Of a stretch of 6,339 nucleotides of DNA, positions 1-3,537 are shown piece after piece. Below the pieces are notes generated by a model. It saw only the letters and a program-made list of their open reading frames with translations, was not told the DNA's origin and did no database searches. Position numbers and translations under genes: made by a program. The number at the start of each line of letters is the position of its first letter. Position 1 is the first letter of the stretch. Source of the DNA: Succinivibrionaceae bacterium (GTDB lineage: Bacteria; Pseudomonadota; Gammaproteobacteria; Enterobacterales; Succinivibrionaceae); the NCBI GenBank assembly GCA_003477345.1, contig DMTG01000171.1, positions 1-6,339 on the forward strand, written 5' to 3'.

Positions 1-19
1 TTAATATAATTCAAATAAA

Positions 20-61
20 AAATATTAAGAAAAATAAAATAATGATTTTTATTTAATATTT
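20..61. repeat. AT-only inverted repeat (hairpin)
   Basis: Bases 20-28 are the exact reverse complement of 53-61, and inside them 34-39 pair with 47-52, leaving 29-33 as a one-sided bulge and 40-46 as the loop. The stem is all A-T, so it would be weak as RNA. It could be the remains of a terminator for a gene left of the window, an easily melted or bent DNA element, or a chance result of the extreme base composition. Confidence 0.35.
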
Positions 62-88
62 AATAAGAGTAATTGATTGTTTTGCTCT

Positions 89-201
89 TGGCAAATTCAG
101 AAGGGTAGATTATGCACGATCATCACGTATCTTACAATTCTGAATCTTAGGAATTTGACCTAGCGCAAAATCCTGTATTTTTCTTTATAAAGAATTTGCC
201 A
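89..201. repeat. Overlapping, mutually exclusive inverted repeats
   Basis: TGGCAAATTC (89-98) is the exact reverse complement of GAATTTGCCA (192-201). ATTCAGAA (95-102) is the exact reverse complement of TTCTGAAT (138-145). CAAATTC (92-98) can also pair with GAATTTG (151-157). The same left arm thus has three possible partners that exclude one another. Within the 95-145 hairpin a second stem, 105-110 with 129-135 (one bulged base), continues the helix after a 2x2 internal loop. This could be a structured RNA, a set of protein-binding sites or chance. The predicted mrcB promoter lies downstream, so this segment would not be in the mrcB leader unless another promoter exists. Confidence 0.4.
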
Positions 202-265
202 TATCTTATACACAAGAAATTAGGCGGACAAGAGTAAATGTCAATTTGTGAAAGCTATATCGAAA

Positions 266-278
266 CTTAATTATTAAG
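266..278. repeat. 13-bp palindrome CTTAAT-T-ATTAAG
   Basis: Six-base arms, CTTAAT (266-271) and ATTAAG (273-278), flank a single T. The symmetry is operator-like. It overlaps a weak -10-like hexamer (AATTAT, 269-274) that sits 17 bases after TTGTGA (246-251), so a second weak promoter is possible here. In DNA this AT-rich, a short palindrome has a real chance of being accidental. Confidence 0.25.
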
Positions 279-354
279 CCTGTGACGTATAGATGATCAG
301 AAACAGAAATGCAGTATCAGTATAAGATGTATTTTCTTCAACCGCTGAAGTCTT

Positions 355-363
355 TGGTATAAT
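355..363 (+). promoter_or_regulatory. Extended -10 promoter of mrcB
   Basis: TGGTATAAT gives a perfect TATAAT hexamer (358-363) preceded by the TG of an extended -10 element (355-356). The -35 at 17-bp spacing is poor (TCTTCA, 335-340, three of six matches to TTGACA), which fits an extended -10 promoter that does not need a strong -35. Transcription would start near 370 and give a leader of about 30 nt before the mrcB ATG. A 5-bp inverted repeat, CTTCA (336-340) and TGAAG (346-350), lies over the -35 and spacer. It could be an operator half-site pair, but it is too short to trust. Confidence 0.65.
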
Positions 364-382
364 GCGGAAGATTTAAGGTTGC

Positions 383-397
383 ATGTACAAAGCATAA
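383..397 (+). promoter_or_regulatory. Possible 4-codon leader mini-ORF before mrcB
   Basis: ATG TAC AAA GCA TAA encodes Met-Tyr-Lys-Ala and stops three bases before the mrcB ATG. It is preceded by AAGG (375-378) at a usable distance, whereas the mrcB ATG itself has no Shine-Dalgarno sequence close by. A ribosome could load at AAGG, translate the mini-ORF and restart at mrcB. Alternatively the mini-ORF is accidental and mrcB is simply started from an unstructured AU-rich leader. No experimental support can be derived from the sequence. Confidence 0.25.
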
Positions 398-400
398 TAT

Positions 401-3028
401 ATGTTGGATTCGGATAATAAAAAAATATATACGGGATTTTCCGCAGTAGATGATGATCTGCCTGATGCATCAACCCGCAGGGAAGCAGATCAGACAGAAT
501 ATGTCGAGATGCCGGATGAATATCAGAAGAACAGTCAAAATGGCTGTGATTTTAAAACTGATCAGAATAAGAACGGCCCATCGTCAGGCGGTACTGGCAA
601 AGGTCCTGATAAAGATCCTTCGATTATTGACAGGCTCCTGACCAGAATAAAAAACTTCTTTGCCACCAGAAAACTTGCCAAGCTGTTCTTAAAGGTCGGT
701 CTTGCCAGCATAGCCTTACTGGCGGTGCTCTTTATCTATTTTGACTCCGTCGTACTGTCAAAATTCGAAGTTGATGATCGCTGGGTTCTGCCGGCAGTGG
801 TTTATTCAAGACCGCTGGAGCTGTATCCTGATCAGAAGCTGTCCATAAAGCAGATGGAGTATGAATTAAATCTGCTCAAGTACAGAAAGGTTCAAAGTCC
901 TAGAAATCCTGGAGAATATGCAATCAACGCCAAAAACGAGAAAGTAGTTGTAATAAGAAGACCTTTTGAATTCTCAGATGGCGCTGAAGATAAGATGTCT
1001 CTTCTGCTGCAGTTTTCAGGTCAGCGCGTATCTAAGATCATTAATGCTGATACTATGCAGGAGTTAGGCTATGTACGCATGGATCCGGTGCTTTTAGATC
1101 GAATAAACAGAATTGATCCGAGTGAAGATCGTATTTTTTTAAGCCTGTCTGAGGTGCCTAAGAGCCTGATTAGCACTCTGCTTGAAATTGAAGATCGCTC
1201 TTTCTATTCCAATATGGGAGTTAACTTCTTCGCCATTGCCAGAGCCTTTATCAAAAATATCGTAGCCGGGCACGTGGTAGAAGGCGGTTCAACAATAACT
1301 CAGCAGCTTGTTAAGAACTATTTTCTGAATTCAGAGAAGAGCTACGCCAGAAAATTCAAAGAAATCATGATGGCTCTTATCATGAATCACCGCTACACCA
1401 AAGAGCAGATTTTAGAGGCCTATTTAAACGAAATCTATTTAGGTCAGAACGGCAATGCCGGAATATACGGCTTTGGTCTGGCGTCGTATTTTTATTTTGG
1501 TGTTCCTGTAAGTGAGCTTACTATCGATCAGCAGGCGCTGCTGGTGGGAATCATTAAAGGCCCGTCTTATTACGACCCATGGCGTCATCCTGAAAATTCC
1601 TTAAGCAGGCGTAACACCGTGCTTGCTGTACTTCATTCTCGTGGCTATTTAAGCGATGCCGAGTATACCCAGTATTCAGCAAGACCTCTTGGCGTTATCA
1701 AGCGCGGAACTATGAATTATTCCAAGACTCCGGCTTTTATGGGAGTGCTGAAACTGGAGATTGCCTCAAGATTTGGTTCTGACTTCCTGTCAGGTAACGG
1801 CATCAAGATTTTTACTAGTCTTGATCCGCAGGCTCAGCAGGCAGCTGAGCACGCAGTTTCAAGCGAGCTTAATAAAATTGAAAAAGAAACCGGCAGAAAA
1901 GGACTGGAAGCTGCCATGGTTGTAAGCTCCTGGCGCACTGCAGAGGTTTCTGCCGTTGTCGGCAGCCGCACCCCTCAGTATGAAGGCTTCAACCGAGTGC
2001 TCGAAGGCCGCAGACAGGTCGGTTCTATAATCAAGCCTCTGGTGTATATGACAGGTTTTCATAACGGCATTCATTTAGGAACCCTGGTCAAAGATACTCC
2101 TTTGACCGTTAAACTGTCATCTGGAAAATTATGGCAGCCGCATGATGATGACAATAAATTCAGAGGACCTATTCCTACCCATATTGCCATGGCAAAGTCT
2201 TTAAACGTTCCTACTGTGCGTATCGGAATGAGAGTTGGCTTAAACCATGTGCTTGAATCTATGAGAGCTGTAGGCATCAAGCAGGATATTCCGCTGTATC
2301 CTTCAATGCTACTTGGAACCATTGAACTTACACCTTATGAAGTAAATTCAATTTATGCAAGTCTTGCAACCAATGGAGTGTACCAGGATCTGACTACGCT
2401 CCGTACCATAGTAAAAGACGGGGAAATTGTCTATGAGCGCAAGGACAACCGCGGGAAACCTACTCTAGATGAACGTGACACCTACCTTACCTTATACGTT
2501 ATGACTGAGGCAACCAAGATTGGCACAGGCAGACGAATCGGTAAAATGTTCCCTAACGTTAATATTGCAACCAAGACAGGAACTACTAATGACAATCGAG
2601 ACACCTGGACTGTCGGCATTGATTCTGATGAAGTGGTTTCCGCATGGGTAGGCTTTGATGATAACCGTTCTACAGGCTTGTTCGGTTCATCAGGTGCCAT
2701 GAGAGTCTATGGCGCCTATCTGCAGACCAGAGGTGTAAACTCGCTGGAGCTCAGAAAGCCTGATGGCGTGAAATTTGTAAATTTCAACAATCAGGGCAAT
2801 ATTGTTTCAGATTCCTGCAGAATGTCTGGTATGTCACTGCTGCCGGCGAGAATTGACAAAATTCGCTATGTGGAAGACAACTGCGACGGGGTGAGGGTTT
2901 ATTCTGTCGATAAGCCTGCCTCGCAGAGTGATTCAGCAACTCAGGGGGCAGTTCCCAAAGCTCCTGCTGCTTCTGACAGCAGCAGTTCAAGGGCAGACGA
3001 GCTTGAAAGACAGATCCTTGGCAACTGA
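401..3028 (+). CDS. mrcB: Penicillin-binding protein 1b, bifunctional peptidoglycan synthase
   Basis: Inner-membrane enzyme that polymerises lipid II into glycan strands (glycosyltransferase) and cross-links the stem peptides (DD-transpeptidase) in the periplasm. Layout of the 875 residues: a polar cytoplasmic tail (1-94), one membrane helix (about 96-115), a UB2H domain (about 136-222) that in E. coli docks the activator LpoB, a GT51 domain with EDRSF (catalytic Glu264), GGSTITQQLVKN (295-306) and second Glu321, then the transpeptidase with SIIK (nucleophile Ser542, Lys545), SLN (600-602) and KTGTT (725-729). Spacing of these residues matches E. coli PBP1b closely. A Cys pair (806, 828) sits where E. 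coli has two cysteines near the C-terminus. The last ~37 residues are Ser/Ala/Gln-rich and probably disordered. The ATG at 401 is chosen because an in-frame TAA (395-397) closes the frame just upstream. It lacks a clear ribosome binding site. No lpoB gene is in the window. Confidence 0.95.
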   Translation: MLDSDNKKIYTGFSAVDDDLPDASTRREADQTEYVEMPDEYQKNSQNGCDFKTDQNKNGPSSGGTGKGPDKDPSIIDRLLTRIKNFFATRKLAKLFLKVGLASIALLAVLFIYFDSVVLSKFEVDDRWVLPAVVYSRPLELYPDQKLSIKQMEYELNLLKYRKVQSPRNPGEYAINAKNEKVVVIRRPFEFSDGAEDKMSLLLQFSGQRVSKIINADTMQELGYVRMDPVLLDRINRIDPSEDRIFLSLSEVPKSLISTLLEIEDRSFYSNMGVNFFAIARAFIKNIVAGHVVEGGSTITQQLVKNYFLNSEKSYARKFKEIMMALIMNHRYTKEQILEAYLNEIYLGQNGNAGIYGFGLASYFYFGVPVSELTIDQQALLVGIIKGPSYYDPWRHPENSLSRRNTVLAVLHSRGYLSDAEYTQYSARPLGVIKRGTMNYSKTPAFMGVLKLEIASRFGSDFLSGNGIKIFTSLDPQAQQAAEHAVSSELNKIEKETGRKGLEAAMVVSSWRTAEVSAVVGSRTPQYEGFNRVLEGRRQVGSIIKPLVYMTGFHNGIHLGTLVKDTPLTVKLSSGKLWQPHDDDNKFRGPIPTHIAMAKSLNVPTVRIGMRVGLNHVLESMRAVGIKQDIPLYPSMLLGTIELTPYEVNSIYASLATNGVYQDLTTLRTIVKDGEIVYERKDNRGKPTLDERDTYLTLYVMTEATKIGTGRRIGKMFPNVNIATKTGTTNDNRDTWTVGIDSDEVVSAWVGFDDNRSTGLFGSSGAMRVYGAYLQTRGVNSLELRKPDGVKFVNFNNQGNIVSDSCRMSGMSLLPARIDKIRYVEDNCDGVRVYSVDKPASQSDSATQGAVPKAPAASDSSSSRADELERQILGN
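2964..2985. repeat. Perfect 8-bp hairpin inside the mrcB 3' end
   Basis: CTGCTGCT (2964-2971) and AGCAGCAG (2978-2985) are exact reverse complements around a 6-base loop. It encodes part of the Ala/Ser-rich PBP1b tail. Read on the minus strand it lies just past the end of the flhB-C-like gene, where an operon terminator would be expected, but no U-rich tract follows on either strand. It is therefore not a standard intrinsic terminator. It may protect an RNA 3' end or simply reflect runs of Ala and Ser codons. Confidence 0.35.
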
Positions 3029-3037
3029 TTTGTAAGC

Positions 3038-3526
3038 TTAGACCTTGGCGTTAACAGCCTTGGTCCCGTCTGCACGGGTATAGACGTCAGGTGTTTGGCC
3101 CTGCAGCAGATAGCTGAAAGACAGAATGGTGGCAATTATGACGAACAGTTCTTTTGGCACCTCTTCACCTTCTTCAAGCCTCTTTAATTCATTGAGCAGC
3201 TGCGGATCGCGATGCACGTAAATTCCCAGGCTTTTAGCCATTTCGACTATAGCCTCGGCTCTCTCTCCTTTTCCAATCGAGGAAATTACCGGACTTGAGC
3301 TGCTGTCGCTGTCATAGGTGATTCCGACAGCTTCCATGTTCTCTTTATCAGGAACCGGGATGCCGCCGTCGGTATCGATATGTCCTGCTTCCTGCGGCTG
3401 TTCACCGCCGGTGCCGGCAGTCTTCATCTCTTCGGCTTTCACATCTTCAGCGTTGTCAGAGGACGGCAGTGCTTCTGCTTCTAGATACTCAGCATCTTCC
3501 TGTCTGATTTCGTCATCCTGTGCCAT
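3038..3526 (-). CDS. FlhB/YscU C-terminal-domain-like small protein (type III export switch family)
   Basis: 162-residue soluble protein with no membrane helix. Residues 1-65 are acidic and probably disordered. Residues 66-141 match the cytoplasmic FlhB-CC domain: AVGITYD (66-72, family AVALKYD), SSPV (77-80), GKGERAEAI (85-93, family GKGELAERI), GIYVHRDPQLLNEL (101-114) and VPKELFVIIATILSFSYLL (123-141). Full FlhB has four membrane helices and an NPTH autocleavage site just before AVALKYD. Here both are absent, and the corresponding residues are KENM (61-64). Stand-alone FlhB-C homologues are known (Bacillus YlqH, Helicobacter FlhX, the latter able to substitute for a deleted FlhB C-domain). 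The likely role is therefore to contact the flagellar export gate or FliK, by inference. It is the second gene of an operon with the FliK-like gene. A strong AGGAGG precedes the ATG. Confidence is high for the domain and moderate for the function. Confidence 0.85.
   Translation of the reverse strand: MAQDDEIRQEDAEYLEAEALPSSDNAEDVKAEEMKTAGTGGEQPQEAGHIDTDGGIPVPDKENMEAVGITYDSDSSSSPVISSIGKGERAEAIVEMAKSLGIYVHRDPQLLNELKRLEEGEEVPKELFVIIATILSFSYLLQGQTPDVYTRADGTKAVNAKV
3065..3078. repeat. Small GC hairpin just past the mrcB stop
   Basis: CCCGT (3065-3069) and ACGGG (3074-3078) flank the 4-base loop CTGC. In the mrcB transcript it lies about 37 nt after the stop codon, and no U tract follows. It falls inside the coding sequence of the convergent flhB-C-like gene. 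It is a weak candidate for transcript end processing or pausing and not a confident terminator. Confidence 0.25.
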
Positions 3527-3530
3527 AAGT

Positions 3531-3537
3531 CCTCCTA
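3531..3537 (-). promoter_or_regulatory. Stop codon/Shine-Dalgarno overlap coupling the two minus-strand genes
   Basis: On the minus strand TAGGAGG contains the TAG stop of the fliK-like gene (3537-3535) and a full AGGAGG ribosome binding site (3536-3531) that sits four bases before the ATG at 3526. Ribosomes ending on the first gene would stand on the binding site of the second, so translational coupling and co-production of the two proteins are expected. This also fixes the start of the downstream gene. Confidence 0.85.

Larger units (their letters stand above)
1..400. other. AT-rich intergenic region upstream of mrcB
   Basis: No open reading frame with coding character is visible on either strand here. 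The first 60 bases contain only three G or C, and the region stays AT-rich up to the mrcB start. What can be seen is an AT-only hairpin (20-61), a group of inverted and direct repeats between 89 and 201, a perfect match to the DnaA box consensus (TTATACACA, 206-214), a 13-base palindrome (266-278) and the mrcB promoter (355-363). No tRNA-like B-box or rRNA segment was seen. The region probably separates mrcB from a gene left of the window. Whether it encodes a small RNA cannot be decided from sequence alone. Confidence 0.7.

Noticed and set aside
155..190. Promoter from TTGACC (155-160) with TATTTT (176-181)
   Set aside because: The spacer is only 15 bases and the -10 match is poor. No gene follows directly, and the extended -10 at 355-363 is much better.
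89..201. Insertion-sequence terminal repeats or CRISPR-like repeats
   Set aside because: The arms enclose only about 90 bases, with no transposase, no target-site duplication and no regularly spaced repeats.
1..300. Replication origin suggested by AT-rich DNA plus a DnaA box
   Set aside because: Only one DnaA box was found, with no box cluster and no neighbouring dnaA, dnaN, gidA or mioC-like genes.
1859..2990. Minus-strand frames inside mrcB
   Set aside because: They are antisense to conserved transpeptidase and C-terminal coding sequence, with no coding features of their own.
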